64,000 bases of DNA from Virgibacillus halodenitrificans JCM 12304 (GTDB lineage: Bacteria; Bacillota; Bacilli; Bacillales; Amphibacillaceae), in NCBI RefSeq assembly GCF_001310895.1, contig NZ_BAZS01000013.1, forward strand, positions 18,927-82,926, read 5' to 3'. Position numbers and translations under genes: made by a program. Below the pieces are notes generated by a model. The model was given only the letters and a program-made list of their open reading frames with translations, was not told the DNA's origin and did no database searches. Shown piece by piece: positions 17,218-27,349 of the stretch; position 1 is the stretch's first letter; each line of letters opens with the position of its first letter.

Positions 17218-19617
17218 ATGAAGCAATCAATCAGGCGTGCCGCGGTATTAGGGTCAGGCGTAATGGGTTCGGGAATTGCTGCTCACTTGGCTAACTTAGG
17301 TATTCCGACAATTATGCTTGATATCGTTCCACGTGAGTTAACAAAAAAAGAGCTGGAGAAAGGATTTAGTTTAGAGGATCCTGCTGTACGAAACAGGATG
17401 GCAGCCGAAAGCAAACAAGCTCTTTTAAAGCAAAAACCATCACCAATTACTTCTAAGAAAACGTTAGATCTAATAGAAGTTGGTAATATGGACGATGATA
17501 TGGAGAAATTGGCGGAAGCAGATTGGATTATTGAAGTAGTTGTTGAAAATCTGGAAGTGAAGAAAAAAGTATTTTCTAAAGTAGATAAATATCGAAAAGA
17601 AGGTTCTATTGTAAGCTCAAATACATCTGGAATTTCAGTAGAAGCGATGGCAGAAGAACGATCAGAAGATTTTCGTAAACATTTCATGGGAACACACTTT
17701 TTTAACCCTCCAAGATATTTAAAGTTATTGGAGATCATTCCAACAAAAGATACAGATAAAGAAGTACTTCAGTTTATGAAGAAATTTGCAGAAAATGTAC
17801 TTGGTAAAGGCGTAGTGGAAGCAAAGGACACACCTAACTTTATTGCAAACAGGATAGGGACCTATGGTTTGCTTGTGACAGTAAGAGAAATGTTAAAAGG
17901 CGGCTATCGTGTTGGAGAAGTAGATTCAGTTACCGGTCCAATGATTGGCAGACCGAAAAGCGCTACCTTCAGAACCTTGGATGTAGTTGGGTTGGATACT
18001 TTTATTCATGTTGCTAAAAATGTATATGATCAAGTTGAAGGACCAGAAAAAGAAGTATTTGATGTACCGGAATTCATGACAGAAATGCATGAAAAGGGCT
18101 GGCTCGGTGCTAAAAGCGGGCAAGGATTTTTCCTTAAGAAAAAAGAAAAGAGTGGCAGCACTATATATGAACTAAATCCGGAAACATTGGAGTATGAAGA
18201 AAGACAGAAATTAAAAACCGCAGCTACTGAAATGGCTAAACAAGAAAAAGGAACGACGAATAAATTGAAAGCGCTTGTATCATCAAAGGGCGATAGAGCA
18301 GGCGATCTTGTATGGTCTATATTAAAGCCAGTACTGCTTTATTCAGCGGAATTACTAGGTGAAATCGCGGATGATATCGTTTCTATTGATGAGGCAATGA
18401 AGTGGGGATTTGGATGGGAAATTGGTCCTTTCGAGACATGGGATGCTATTGGTGTGGAAAAATCCATTAAGCGTATGCAAGAGGAAGACGAAAGGATACC
18501 GGCTTGGGTAATGAAGTTCCTTGAAGATGGCAATACATCTTTTTATAGGAAAGAAGATGGGAAGGTCTATTATTATGACCAAGGAGAGTACAAAAAGCAG
18601 AAGTTTAATAAAAAAGAAATTAATCTTCAATTAATTAAAGAAACAAAAGGGGTCATTAAAAAGAATACGGGTGCAAGTTTAATAGATTTAGGAGATGGAG
18701 TCTTAGGGTTGGAATTCCACTCACAGAGCAATGCTATCGGTCTTGACATAATCCAAATGATGAATTATGCCATTGAAGAAACAGACAGAAATTATGAGGG
18801 CCTTGTTATCGGTAATCAAGGTAAAAATTTCTGTGTAGGTGCCAACCTGGGTATGATGCTGATGGAAGCACAGGATGATAACTTCTTTGAACTGGAAATG
18901 GTCGTACGTCAATTCCAAAATATGGCGATGTCTATAAAATATGCAAACAAACCAGTTATCGCTGCCCCATTTAATATGACATTAGGGGGAGGAGCAGAAG
19001 TTTCCTTACCAGCGGCAGCTATTCAAGCAGCTCCGGAAACGTATATGGGGCTCGTTGAATTCGGTGTTGGTTTAATTCCTGGCGGTGGTGGTACAAAAGA
19101 GCTTTATCTTAAAGAGTTGCGTAATATACCTGACGGGGTAGATTTTGATCTTTCAAAAGTTGCTAATGATGTATTTGAAAAAGTAGCGACAGCTAAAGTA
19201 TCTACTTCTGCAGAAGAAGCAAGAGAGAATGGCTTCTTAAATTATAATGATGCGATAAGTAAAAACGCTGATCATCTATTGCATGATGCAAAAGAGAAGG
19301 TGTTATCTTTTGCGAAAGCAGGCTACCAAGCACCAAAACGAGAGAAGGTACCAGTAGTCGGTGATTCTGGTTATGCTGCTATGTTATTAGGAGCGAAAAA
19401 CTTGCAATTAAGCGGATATGCTTCTGATCATGATGTGAAAATTGCTGAGAAACTGGCATTTGTACTATCAGGGGGAAGAATTAAAGAAGGTACTTTACTA
19501 GACGAGCAGGTCATGTTGGATTTGGAAAGAGAAGCATTTCTTAGTTTAATAGGAGAACCATTAACACAAGCAAGAATGCAGCACATGTTATTAAAAGGAA
19601 AGCCATTACGAAATTAA
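17218..19617 (+). CDS. fadN: 3-hydroxyacyl-CoA dehydrogenase / enoyl-CoA hydratase FadN
   Basis: A 799-residue beta-oxidation enzyme. The N terminus is an NAD-binding Rossmann domain (G-S-G-V-M-G-S-G-I-A) with the dehydrogenase C-terminal domain after it. The region from about residue 490 is a crotonase (enoyl-CoA hydratase) domain (G-K-N-F-C-V-G-A-N-L, then G-G-G-A-E and P-G-G-G-G). It hydrates enoyl-CoA and oxidises the 3-hydroxy product. It is first in fadN-fadA-fadE, 14 bp before fadA, under the FadR operator. Ribosome site GGGGGA precedes ATG 17218. Confidence 0.95.
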   Translation: MKQSIRRAAVLGSGVMGSGIAAHLANLGIPTIMLDIVPRELTKKELEKGFSLEDPAVRNRMAAESKQALLKQKPSPITSKKTLDLIEVGNMDDDMEKLAEADWIIEVVVENLEVKKKVFSKVDKYRKEGSIVSSNTSGISVEAMAEERSEDFRKHFMGTHFFNPPRYLKLLEIIPTKDTDKEVLQFMKKFAENVLGKGVVEAKDTPNFIANRIGTYGLLVTVREMLKGGYRVGEVDSVTGPMIGRPKSATFRTLDVVGLDTFIHVAKNVYDQVEGPEKEVFDVPEFMTEMHEKGWLGAKSGQGFFLKKKEKSGSTIYELNPETLEYEERQKLKTAATEMAKQEKGTTNKLKALVSSKGDRAGDLVWSILKPVLLYSAELLGEIADDIVSIDEAMKWGFGWEIGPFETWDAIGVEKSIKRMQEEDERIPAWVMKFLEDGNTSFYRKEDGKVYYYDQGEYKKQKFNKKEINLQLIKETKGVIKKNTGASLIDLGDGVLGLEFHSQSNAIGLDIIQMMNYAIEETDRNYEGLVIGNQGKNFCVGANLGMMLMEAQDDNFFELEMVVRQFQNMAMSIKYANKPVIAAPFNMTLGGGAEVSLPAAAIQAAPETYMGLVEFGVGLIPGGGGTKELYLKELRNIPDGVDFDLSKVANDVFEKVATAKVSTSAEEARENGFLNYNDAISKNADHLLHDAKEKVLSFAKAGYQAPKREKVPVVGDSGYAAMLLGAKNLQLSGYASDHDVKIAEKLAFVLSGGRIKEGTLLDEQVMLDLEREAFLSLIGEPLTQARMQHMLLKGKPLRN

Positions 19618-19631
19618 AAGGGGGAAGGAAT

Positions 19632-20807
19632 GTGAAGGAAGCAGTTATTGTTGCAGGAGCTAGAACCCCTGTAGGAAAAGCAAAAAAAGGATCACTCAAA
19701 AATAGTCGGCCAGATGATTTAGCAGCCTTAACGATAAAAGAAACATTAAAGCGTGCAGGTAATTATGAAGGAACAATTGATGATGTAATTATTGGATGCG
19801 CTATGCCTGAAGCTGAACAAGGAATGAATATGGCCCGTAATATAGCTGGTCTTGCGGGCTTGAAGCAAGATGTCCCCGGCATCACGATCAACCGTTATTG
19901 TTCATCAGGATTACAAAGCATCGCATTTGCTGCTGAACGTATTATGGTAGGGTCAAGTGACACCATTATAGCTGGTGGAGCAGAATCTATGAGTCTGATT
20001 CCAATGGGTGGTCATGTTATCAAGCCTAATTCCAAGCTTGTTCAGGATGCGCCTGGTTACTATATGGGGATGGGACATACGGCTGAAGAAGTAGCGAACC
20101 GTTTTGGAATATCACGTACTGACCAAGATATGTTTGCTGCTCAAAGTCATGAACGTGCAGCCAAAGCAATCCAAGAAGGTAAATTTACTGAAGAGATTGT
20201 TCCTGTAGAAATTACAGAGCGAGTGATTGGAAAAAATAATAAAGTAGAAGAAAAGAAATTCACATTTGAAATGGATGAGGGTGTGCGTGTAGGAACCACT
20301 ACAGAGGTATTGGCAAAACTTCGCCCTGCTTTCCATGTGAAAGGATCAGTGACAGCTGGGAATTCGTCGCAAATGAGTGATGGCGCTGCATCTGTGTTGG
20401 TTATGGATAAGGAAAAAGCGTTGGCAGAAGGATTAGTACCACTTGTGAAATTCCGGTCCTTTGCTGTAGCTGGTGTTGAACCTGAGATTATGGGAGTCGG
20501 CCCTGTTGAGGCTATTCCTAAAGCATTAAAAATTGCTGGGTTACAACTAGCAGATATCGGTCTGTTTGAACTGAACGAAGCATTTGCTTCCCAATCTTTA
20601 CGTGTTATCGAAGCATTGGATTTAGATATTGCAAAGGTAAATGTAAATGGTGGAGCCATCGCCCTTGGTCATCCACTTGGTATGACAGGAACAAAGCTAA
20701 CGTTAAGCTTGATTAATGAGATGAAGAGACAGCAGGTTCAATTTGGTGTAGTAACAATGTGCATTGGTGGCGGTATGGGCGCTGCAGGGGTATTTGAACT
20801 CGTATAG
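19632..20807 (+). CDS. fadA: Acetyl-CoA acyltransferase (3-ketoacyl-CoA thiolase) FadA
   Basis: A 391-residue thiolase that releases acetyl-CoA at the end of each beta-oxidation cycle. It shows the active-site Cys block (N-R-Y-C-S-S-G-L-Q), the N-E-A-F-A region, G-G-A-I-A-L-G-H-P-L-G and the C-terminal C-I-G-G-G-M-G. The start is GTG 19632 with GGGGAAGGA in front. It is the second gene of the fadNAE operon. Confidence 0.95.
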   Translation: MKEAVIVAGARTPVGKAKKGSLKNSRPDDLAALTIKETLKRAGNYEGTIDDVIIGCAMPEAEQGMNMARNIAGLAGLKQDVPGITINRYCSSGLQSIAFAAERIMVGSSDTIIAGGAESMSLIPMGGHVIKPNSKLVQDAPGYYMGMGHTAEEVANRFGISRTDQDMFAAQSHERAAKAIQEGKFTEEIVPVEITERVIGKNNKVEEKKFTFEMDEGVRVGTTTEVLAKLRPAFHVKGSVTAGNSSQMSDGAASVLVMDKEKALAEGLVPLVKFRSFAVAGVEPEIMGVGPVEAIPKALKIAGLQLADIGLFELNEAFASQSLRVIEALDLDIAKVNVNGGAIALGHPLGMTGTKLTLSLINEMKRQQVQFGVVTMCIGGGMGAAGVFELV

Positions 20808-20845
20808 GATAAAAAATATTCTAAAATGGAGAGGGTCGATTTAAT

Positions 20846-22630
20846 ATGGGTGAAACAAAAGAAAGACTTTTCAAAGGTGGCGCATTTTTAGTTGAGGATT
20901 TAAGAGGGGAAGATGTAATAACACCAGAAGATTTTACAGAAGAGCATAAAATGATCGCAAAAACAACGGAGGATTTTGTGATTGGAGAGGTTTTGCCTAA
21001 GATAGATAACCTAGAGAATCATGAATTTGAACATTCTGTTGATTTGTTGAAAAAAGCGGGGGATTTAGGCTTATTAGGTGCAGATGTACCTGAAGAATAT
21101 GGTGGATTAGCTTTAGATAAAATAAGCTCCTCATTAATTACTGAAAAATTTTCAAGAGCCGGAGGTTTTTCTGTAACACATGGAGCGCATGTAGGTATCG
21201 GTTCTTTACCAATTGTCTTTTTTGGGAATGATCAACAGAAAGAAAAATATTTGCCTAAACTAGCAACTGGTGAATTGTTGGCAGCATATGCTTTAACTGA
21301 ACCAAGTTCAGGTTCAGATGCTTTAGGCGCAAAGACTACCGCAAAGCTTAATGAGGCAGGTACGCACTATGTTTTAAATGGTGAAAAACAGTGGATTACG
21401 AACTCTGCTTTTGCTGATGTATTTATTGTGTATGCAAAAATAGATGGTGAGCACTTTAGCGCGTTTATTGTAGAAAGAGAATTCCCTGGAGTATCAACCG
21501 GCCCAGAGGAAAAGAAAATGGGGATTAAGAGTTCTTCTACACGCACATTAATTTTAGAGGATGCAGAAGTCCCTGTTGATAATTTATTAGGTGAAAAAGG
21601 TCGCGGACATATCATTGCATTTAATATTCTAAACGTTGGACGTTATAAGCTTGCAATTGGAGGAGTTGGCGGTTCAAAACGTGCAATAGAAGTGGCTACA
21701 AAGTATGTTAAAGAAAGAAAGCAATTTGGTACGCCAATCGCCAGTTTTTCTTTAACAAAGGAGAAATTAGCTACTATGGCTGCTAAAACTTATGCGAATG
21801 AAAGTGCTGTGTATCGTACTGTGGGTTTATTTGAACAGCGGATGGGGGCACTAAGTGATGAACAACTAAAGGATGGGCGTGAGGTTGCGCGAGCCATTGC
21901 TGAATATCAAATTGAGTGTTCTATGAATAAATATACAGCAACGGAGTGTCTGGATTACGTTGTGGATGAAGCTGTTCAGTTGCACGGTGGTTATGGATTT
22001 ATGGAAGAATATGAAGTAGCGCGGATGTATCGCGATTCAAGAATCAATCGCATTTTCGAAGGAACTAATGAAATAAATAGATTTATCGTACCTGGTACTC
22101 TATTGAAAAAAGCGATGAAAGGTGAACTGCCATTACTTCAAAAAGCACAAAGCTTACAAGAGGAACTTATGATGATGATGCCAGAGGAAGTTGGTATTGA
22201 ACCATTGGAGCAAGAGAAGCATCTATTAAAAAATGCTAAAAAAATGGTATTGCTTGGTGCAGGGTTAGCAGCTCAAAAGTATATGAAAAAGCTTGATCAG
22301 GAACAGGAAATCCTAGTTAATCTGGCTGATATGACTGCTGAAGTTTATAATATGGAAGCTGCTATTCTTCGAACTGAAAAAGCAATAGAAAAATCAGGGG
22401 CAGAAAAGAATAAACAAAAACTTCTTTATACACAGGTTTATGTTCAAGAAGCATTTAACAAAATTGAGGCAGATGCTAAAGAAACATTAATTGCTGTAGA
22501 ATCAGGAGACACATTACGTATGATGCTTTCTTCATTAAGAAAGTTAACTCGTCACACCCCGACAAATGTCATTGAAAAGAAACGTGAAATTGCAGCTAAA
22601 ATAATTGAAGAAGAAAAATATACAGTCTAA
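20846..22630 (+). CDS. fadE: Acyl-CoA dehydrogenase FadE
   Basis: A 594-residue FAD enzyme for the first beta-oxidation step. The N-terminal two thirds is a standard acyl-CoA dehydrogenase (A-Y-A-L-T-E-P-S-S-G-S-D, W-I-T-N-S, and H-G-G-Y-G-F-M with R-I-F-E-G-T-N-E-I). About 170 extra C-terminal residues are typical of the long FadE form. It lies 38 bp after fadA with ribosome site GGAGAGGG. A terminator follows. Confidence 0.95.
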   Translation: MGETKERLFKGGAFLVEDLRGEDVITPEDFTEEHKMIAKTTEDFVIGEVLPKIDNLENHEFEHSVDLLKKAGDLGLLGADVPEEYGGLALDKISSSLITEKFSRAGGFSVTHGAHVGIGSLPIVFFGNDQQKEKYLPKLATGELLAAYALTEPSSGSDALGAKTTAKLNEAGTHYVLNGEKQWITNSAFADVFIVYAKIDGEHFSAFIVEREFPGVSTGPEEKKMGIKSSSTRTLILEDAEVPVDNLLGEKGRGHIIAFNILNVGRYKLAIGGVGGSKRAIEVATKYVKERKQFGTPIASFSLTKEKLATMAAKTYANESAVYRTVGLFEQRMGALSDEQLKDGREVARAIAEYQIECSMNKYTATECLDYVVDEAVQLHGGYGFMEEYEVARMYRDSRINRIFEGTNEINRFIVPGTLLKKAMKGELPLLQKAQSLQEELMMMMPEEVGIEPLEQEKHLLKNAKKMVLLGAGLAAQKYMKKLDQEQEILVNLADMTAEVYNMEAAILRTEKAIEKSGAEKNKQKLLYTQVYVQEAFNKIEADAKETLIAVESGDTLRMMLSSLRKLTRHTPTNVIEKKREIAAKIIEEEKYTV

Positions 22631-22642
22631 TATTTTACTGGA

Positions 22643-22675
22643 AATCCTACCGATTACTCGCGGTGGGATTTTTTT
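22643..22675 (+). terminator. Terminator of fadNAE
   Basis: AATCCTACCG and CGGTGGGATT form the stem (one G-T pair), followed by a T run. Confidence 0.85.
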
Positions 22676-22826
22676 ATTCCTTTGTAGGAGGCGTGAAAAG
22701 TAGTTAATTAGTTAACATACACCACATAATCCATATTCTTAAAACCAGAACTAAGCATTACTTTTCTTACTATATAATCAAATTTGATATACTCTTAATA
22801 GTATACATAAGAAAGGAAGATGTGTG

Positions 22827-23183
22827 ATGGCGGTAACGTTTTATTGGTACCCAAACTGTAGTACGTGTAAAAAAGCAAAAAAATGGTTGGATGATCATAG
22901 CATTTCTTACGAACCTATACATATTGTGGAGAACCCACCCACTAAGGGAGAAATAGAAGAGTTAATTGATAAGAGCGATTTACCTGCAAAGAAATTTTTT
23001 AACACTAGTGGAATGAAATATCGGGAATTAAATATGAAAGAAAAGATTAAAGATGCAACCGTTTCTCAGATGGCAGAATGGCTGGCATCTGATGGTATGT
23101 TAATCAAGCGGCCGATTGTAACGGATGGTCAAAAGGTAACAGTAGGGTATAAAGAAGAATCGTTTAACGAAAATTGGTTATAA
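22827..23183 (+). CDS. yusI: ArsC/Spx-family thioredoxin-like protein YusI
   Basis: A 118-residue protein of the arsenate reductase-like (ArsC/Spx) family. It begins with a thioredoxin-fold C-S-T-C motif at about residues 11-14 and has a conserved I-K-R-P-I block near the C terminus. The start is ATG 22827 after AAAGGAAG (GTG 22824 is possible). The position between fadE and gcvH is the same as yusI in B. subtilis. True arsenate reduction is not shown. The family also includes RNA-polymerase-binding Spx proteins, but this one is shorter and lacks clear Spx features. Confidence 0.85.
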   Translation: MAVTFYWYPNCSTCKKAKKWLDDHSISYEPIHIVENPPTKGEIEELIDKSDLPAKKFFNTSGMKYRELNMKEKIKDATVSQMAEWLASDGMLIKRPIVTDGQKVTVGYKEESFNENWL

Positions 23184-23258
23184 AATAAGATAAAACACTA
23201 GAAAAAAATGATTATAACTTGTATAGTTAAATTGGAATTATCTAATGGAGGGATAGCA

Positions 23259-23642
23259 ATGAACTTACCAAAAGATCTTTTATATTCAGAAGAACATGAA
23301 TGGGTAAAAAAAGAAGATAATAAAGTCCGTATTGGGATTACTGACTTCGCTCAAGATGAACTGGGAGATATTGTTTTTGTAGAATTACCAGAAGTTGGCG
23401 AAGAAATTGAGTTAGACGAGCCATTTGGTAGTGTGGAATCAGTTAAAACTGTTTCTGAGCTTTATGCACCAATCAGTGGTAAAGTTGTAGAGGTCAATGA
23501 AGAACTTGAAGATAGCCCTGAATTTGTAAACGAATCTCCATACGAAAAAGCATGGATGATCGTTGTTGAACCATCCAACAATGATGAAATGGATGACCTT
23601 TTATCAAGCGATAAATATGAGGAATTCATTAAAGAAGACTAA
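23259..23642 (+). CDS. gcvH: Glycine cleavage system H protein
   Basis: A 127-residue lipoyl-domain protein. Lys 63 in S-V-K-T-V-S-E is the lipoylation site. It carries the aminomethyl group in glycine cleavage. In B. subtilis GcvH also relays lipoyl groups to other enzymes. The start is ATG 23259 because GGAGGGA precedes it, while an upstream in-frame start at 23208 lacks a ribosome site. The gcvT and gcvP genes are not nearby, which fits the B. subtilis arrangement. Confidence 0.95.
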   Translation: MNLPKDLLYSEEHEWVKKEDNKVRIGITDFAQDELGDIVFVELPEVGEEIELDEPFGSVESVKTVSELYAPISGKVVEVNEELEDSPEFVNESPYEKAWMIVVEPSNNDEMDDLLSSDKYEEFIKED

Positions 23643-23665
23643 TTATAAATAAATTCAATTTAACT

Positions 23666-23711
23666 GGGCTGGCATATAACTTTTAAAAAGGTTGTATAGC
23701 CAGCCTTGTTT
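23666..23711 (+). terminator. Terminator after gcvH
   Basis: A stem of about 15 bp (GGCTGGCATATAAC with GTTGTATAGCCAGCC) is followed by TTGTTTT. Confidence 0.75.
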
Positions 23712-23772
23712 TCATCATATAATGAATTATGTAGACCATATTGCTTGAATTCCTGAGAGGTGTTGTGTAATC

Positions 23773-24126
23773 ATGGCTCATGAATCTGAAAAGGTAATTA
23801 TTGTGGAAGGATTAACAGACAAAAAGCAAATAAACAAAGTAATCACAGATGATGTTACAATTATTTGTACAAATGGAACCCTTGGGGTCGAGAGGTTCGA
23901 TGAACTTCTGGAAACATATCATTTGGATTATAAAGACGTGTTTATTTTTGTTGATGAGGATCGTTCCGGCTGGAAGCTCAGAAAACAACTAGCGCGGGAA
24001 CTACCGCACGCCGAGCACATTTATGTAAGTAGTGAATATCGTGAAGTTGCAACAACCCCGGAACATATTTTGGCAGCAGCTTTGTTAAATAAACGGATAG
24101 CTGTAAACCCAATGTTCCTTCTTTAG
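23773..24126 (+). CDS. yusF: Toprim-domain protein YusF
   Basis: A 117-residue single-domain Toprim protein. The metal-binding residues are visible as Glu in I-V-E-G-L-T-D and the D-x-D pair in F-V-D-E-D-R. It resembles YusF and the Toprim half of RNase M5-type proteins, but it is a stand-alone domain with no known substrate. It starts 12 bp before yusE and follows gcvH, as in B. subtilis. Confidence 0.85.
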   Translation: MAHESEKVIIVEGLTDKKQINKVITDDVTIICTNGTLGVERFDELLETYHLDYKDVFIFVDEDRSGWKLRKQLARELPHAEHIYVSSEYREVATTPEHILAAALLNKRIAVNPMFLL

Positions 24127-24137
24127 AAGGTGATTTT

Positions 24138-24452
24138 TTGCAGGAAATTAAGACAGATCAATTAGAGCAGTCTGAGTATTTACTTTATATTTATACCCCC
24201 TTTTGCGGTACCTGCTCAATAGCCAAAGGGATGCTTGAAAAGATTGAAACTGTTCATAAGGAGAATCTTTTTCTCACTATGAATGCTTCTTTACACCCTG
24301 AATTTATGCTTGAAAATGAGGTGGAGAGTGTACCTTGCTTATTAATTAAGCAAAAAAATGAAATTAAAGAAAAAGTGTATGCATTTAAGTCAATCGGTAA
24401 TCTTTACACGTATCTATTGGAATATAAACCAGAATTGTTCTTATCGACTTGA
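24138..24452 (+). CDS. yusE: Thioredoxin-like protein YusE
   Basis: A 104-residue thioredoxin-fold protein with the redox motif C-G-T-C at about residues 23-26 (F-C-G-T-C-S). The start is TTG 24138, supported by AGAAGGTGA in front. It likely forms a two-gene unit with yusF and matches the B. subtilis order. The partner protein is unknown. Confidence 0.85.
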   Translation: MQEIKTDQLEQSEYLLYIYTPFCGTCSIAKGMLEKIETVHKENLFLTMNASLHPEFMLENEVESVPCLLIKQKNEIKEKVYAFKSIGNLYTYLLEYKPELFLST

Positions 24453-24464
24453 TTATATAAACGA

Positions 24465-24688
24465 TTGACAATATGTCAGGCGCATGATACTATTTGTCTA
24501 TTAAATTTAAACTTAATAACGTGACTCTTATCTAGAGCGGTGGAGGGACTGGCCCTGTGAAACCGCGGCAACCTTCAAACATTTCTGTTTGAAAGGTGCT
24601 AACTCCAGCAAAGTGAAAGCTTTGGAAGATGAGAGAACGAAATGACAATAACTAACGTCTTTCTGTTCTCTTGCAGAAAGACGTTTTT
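24465..24688 (+). promoter_or_regulatory. SAM (S-box) riboswitch leader of metNPQ
   Basis: TTGACA at 24465-24470 begins the promoter. The aptamer spans about 24525-24635, opening with CTCTTATC, then the conserved AGAG-GGTGGAGGGA core and GGCAACC, and closing with GATGAGAG (P1). GAGAGAAC (24631-24638) can instead pair with GTTCTCTT (24665-24672) in the terminator loop, giving the antiterminator. High SAM would free the terminator and stop metNPQ expression. Confidence 0.95.
24655..24688 (+). terminator. S-box riboswitch terminator
   Basis: ACGTCTTTCTG / GCAGAAAGACGT (one bulge) is followed by a T run. It is the expression platform of the SAM riboswitch. Confidence 0.92.
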
Positions 24689-24807
24689 AATTTTGTAGGT
24701 GTATAAATTATAAAGCTTTTACAATTATTCTGAGCCCCCTTATTTTGATGTAGAAACAATCTTTTAGGGTAAAATAGGCTTGTTGTAGTTTATGAGGAGG
24801 ATTAAGC

Positions 24808-25842
24808 GTGATTTCGATAAAGGGTTTAAGCAAAATTTTTAACACAGATGCACATAATCAAGTGACAGCAGTTGATAATATAACCCTGACCATTAATGAA
24901 GGTGATATTTTTGGATTTATTGGTTATAGTGGAGCGGGAAAAAGTACATTTGTACGCTTGTTGAATCGCTTGGAAGAACCAACGGAAGGCCAAATAACAA
25001 TTAATAACCAGGAAATTAGTTCCTTGAAAACAAAAGGACTTCGATTAGCTCGTCAGGAAATTGGGATGATATTTCAACATTTTAATCTATTATGGTCTCG
25101 AACGGTAAAAGAGAACATTACGTTTCCTTTAGAAATTTCAGGTGTGCCTAAAACTGAGCGAGATGACAGAGTACAGGAATTAATTAATTTGGTTGGTTTA
25201 GCAGGTAAAGAAAATGCATATCCTTCTCAACTAAGCGGAGGACAGAAACAGCGTGTAGGTATAGCCCGGGCATTGGCAAACAAACCAAAAGTTTTGCTTT
25301 GTGATGAAGCTACATCTGCTCTGGACCCTGAAACTACAAATTCAATTCTGGATTTATTAGTGGACATTAATAATAAACTTGGCTTGACCATTATCTTGAT
25401 AACTCACGAGATGCATGTTATACGCAAAATTTGTAATCGAGTTGCTGTAATGGAGAGTGGCAAGATTGTTGAGCAAGGAAACGTCCTGGATGTCTTTTTA
25501 AAACCAAAACAAGATGTTACACGAAAATTTGTAGAACAGGTAATGGGTAGTAATGAAGAGGAAGAAGATTTGCAGCAACTTATCCAGTCATACAAACACG
25601 GGACAATTATACGATTGCATTTTGTTGGAGAAACTACTAATCAAGCCCTGATCAGTCAAGTTGCTAAAAAATTTAATATAGACATTAACATATTACAGGG
25701 TAAAATCACACAGACACAGGCAGGGGCTTATGGTTCACTATTTGTACAAATGGATGGTGACCAGACTGAAATAAAACAAGCTATTCAGTATATCGAAAAA
25801 GAAACCTCTGTAGAATTGGAGGTTGTACAGCATGTTAACTGA
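24808..25842 (+). CDS. metN: Methionine ABC transporter ATPase MetN
   Basis: A 344-residue ABC ATPase with Walker A G-Y-S-G-A-G-K-S-T, signature L-S-G-G-Q-K-Q-R and Walker B V-L-L-C-D-E-A. A C-terminal NIL/ACT-like regulatory domain (about 265-344) senses methionine in this family. The start is GTG 24808 behind GAGGAGG. The last 11 bases overlap metP. Expression is under the S-box leader. Confidence 0.95.
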   Translation: MISIKGLSKIFNTDAHNQVTAVDNITLTINEGDIFGFIGYSGAGKSTFVRLLNRLEEPTEGQITINNQEISSLKTKGLRLARQEIGMIFQHFNLLWSRTVKENITFPLEISGVPKTERDDRVQELINLVGLAGKENAYPSQLSGGQKQRVGIARALANKPKVLLCDEATSALDPETTNSILDLLVDINNKLGLTIILITHEMHVIRKICNRVAVMESGKIVEQGNVLDVFLKPKQDVTRKFVEQVMGSNEEEEDLQQLIQSYKHGTIIRLHFVGETTNQALISQVAKKFNIDINILQGKITQTQAGAYGSLFVQMDGDQTEIKQAIQYIEKETSVELEVVQHVN

Positions 25843-26500
25843 TTTATTCCCGAATATTAATTTGGAAGATTTTTGGGTCGCCACTTATGAAACTTTTTAT
25901 ATGACAATCATTGCTTTAATTGGAACGTTTATTCTTGGTATATTACTTGGGTTACTTTTATATCTAACAACAAAAAATGGAATATGGCAAAATAAGTTTG
26001 TTCACTTTGTTGTAGCTGCGTTTGTAAATATATTTAGAGCTATCCCTTTCATTATTCTTATACTATTGTTATTTCCATTCACTAATTTTCTCATGGGTAC
26101 GATTCGGGGACCAAATGGCGCATTGCCTGCCTTAATTATTGGAGCAGCTCCTTTTTACGGAAGATTAGTAGAAATTGCATTGAGAGAAGTAGATAAAGGT
26201 GTTGTGGAAGCAGCCAAAGCAATGGGAGCTAAAACTAGCACAATTATTTTCAAGGTATTACTGCCTGAGTCAATGCCTGCTCTTATTTCAGGATTAACAG
26301 TAACGGCAATTGCCTTAATAGGTTATACAGCAATGGCCGGAGCAATTGGGGCTGGTGGTTTGGGAAGCTATGCATATTATTCCGGGTTCCAGCGTCGTGA
26401 CTTCGATATTGTATTGATTTGTTCCATTATCATTGTAATTATTGTATTTATTTTCCAATTTATTGGAGACTATATCGCTAACAAGCTGGATAAGAGATAA
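25832..26500 (+). CDS. metP: Methionine ABC transporter permease MetP (MetI)
   Basis: A 222-residue permease with about five membrane helices and the cytoplasmic EAA-type loop (E-A-A-K-A-M-G-A). The start is ATG 25832 because GGAGG (inside metN) precedes it. It overlaps the metN stop, indicating translational coupling. With MetN and MetQ it imports methionine. Confidence 0.94.
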   Translation: MLTDLFPNINLEDFWVATYETFYMTIIALIGTFILGILLGLLLYLTTKNGIWQNKFVHFVVAAFVNIFRAIPFIILILLLFPFTNFLMGTIRGPNGALPALIIGAAPFYGRLVEIALREVDKGVVEAAKAMGAKTSTIIFKVLLPESMPALISGLTVTAIALIGYTAMAGAIGAGGLGSYAYYSGFQRRDFDIVLICSIIIVIIVFIFQFIGDYIANKLDKR

Positions 26501-26527
26501 ATTCAAATTAATCAGGAGGAACTTAAC

Positions 26528-27349
26528 ATGAATAAATTTATTGCTTTTGTATCATTATTATTGGCACTTGTTTTAGCAGCATGTGGTGGGGAGGACAAAG
26601 CTTCAGATGAAAATACAATTAAAGTAGGAGCATCGAGTGTGCCCCATGCTGAAATATTAGAAGAGGCAAAACCTTTACTTAAAGAAGAAGGCATTACATT
26701 GGAAATAGAACAATATGAGGACTATGTATTACCTAATGATGATTTGGCAAACGGAGATTTAGATGCGAATTACTTTCAGCATATACCTTATTTAGAACAG
26801 ACTATAGAAGATACAGGCTATGAACTGGATTATATTGATGGTATACACATTGAACCAATGGGAGCTTACTCAAAAGGAATTAAGAGTACGAAGGAAATAC
26901 CTGATGGTACTGAGGTTATTATGAGCAATTCTGTTTCTGATCGTGGCCGTGTACTCGCATTGTTTGAAAAAGAGGGTTTAATTAAATTGGATAAGAATGT
27001 GAAAAAAGCTGAGGCTACAGTAGATGACATTGTAGAAAACCCTAAAAATTTGAAGTTCACACCAGATTATGATCCAGCTTTATTGCCGGAACTATATGAA
27101 ACAGAAGAGAATGCCCTTGTGGTTATTAATACAAACTATGCAATTGGGGCAGAACTGAATCCTACAGAAGATGCCTTATTTATTGAGGACGAAAAGTCAC
27201 CATATGTGAATGTGATTGCAGTCCAAGCTGAAGATAAAGATAATAAAGCACTAAATAAATTGGTTGAAGTTCTTCATTCCAAAGAGATCCAGGACTATAT
27301 ATTGGAAAAATATGATGGTGCAGTTGTCCCAGTGGGAAGCAATGAGTAA
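26528..27349 (+). CDS. metQ: Methionine-binding lipoprotein MetQ
   Basis: A 273-residue NlpA-family lipoprotein. The lipobox L-V-L-A-A-C is at about residues 15-20, followed by the solute-binding fold with the family block N-Y-F-Q-H-I-P-Y-L. It captures methionine for MetNP. It lies 27 bp after metP with CAGGAGGA as ribosome site. No clear terminator follows. Confidence 0.94.
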   Translation: MNKFIAFVSLLLALVLAACGGEDKASDENTIKVGASSVPHAEILEEAKPLLKEEGITLEIEQYEDYVLPNDDLANGDLDANYFQHIPYLEQTIEDTGYELDYIDGIHIEPMGAYSKGIKSTKEIPDGTEVIMSNSVSDRGRVLALFEKEGLIKLDKNVKKAEATVDDIVENPKNLKFTPDYDPALLPELYETEENALVVINTNYAIGAELNPTEDALFIEDEKSPYVNVIAVQAEDKDNKALNKLVEVLHSKEIQDYILEKYDGAVVPVGSNE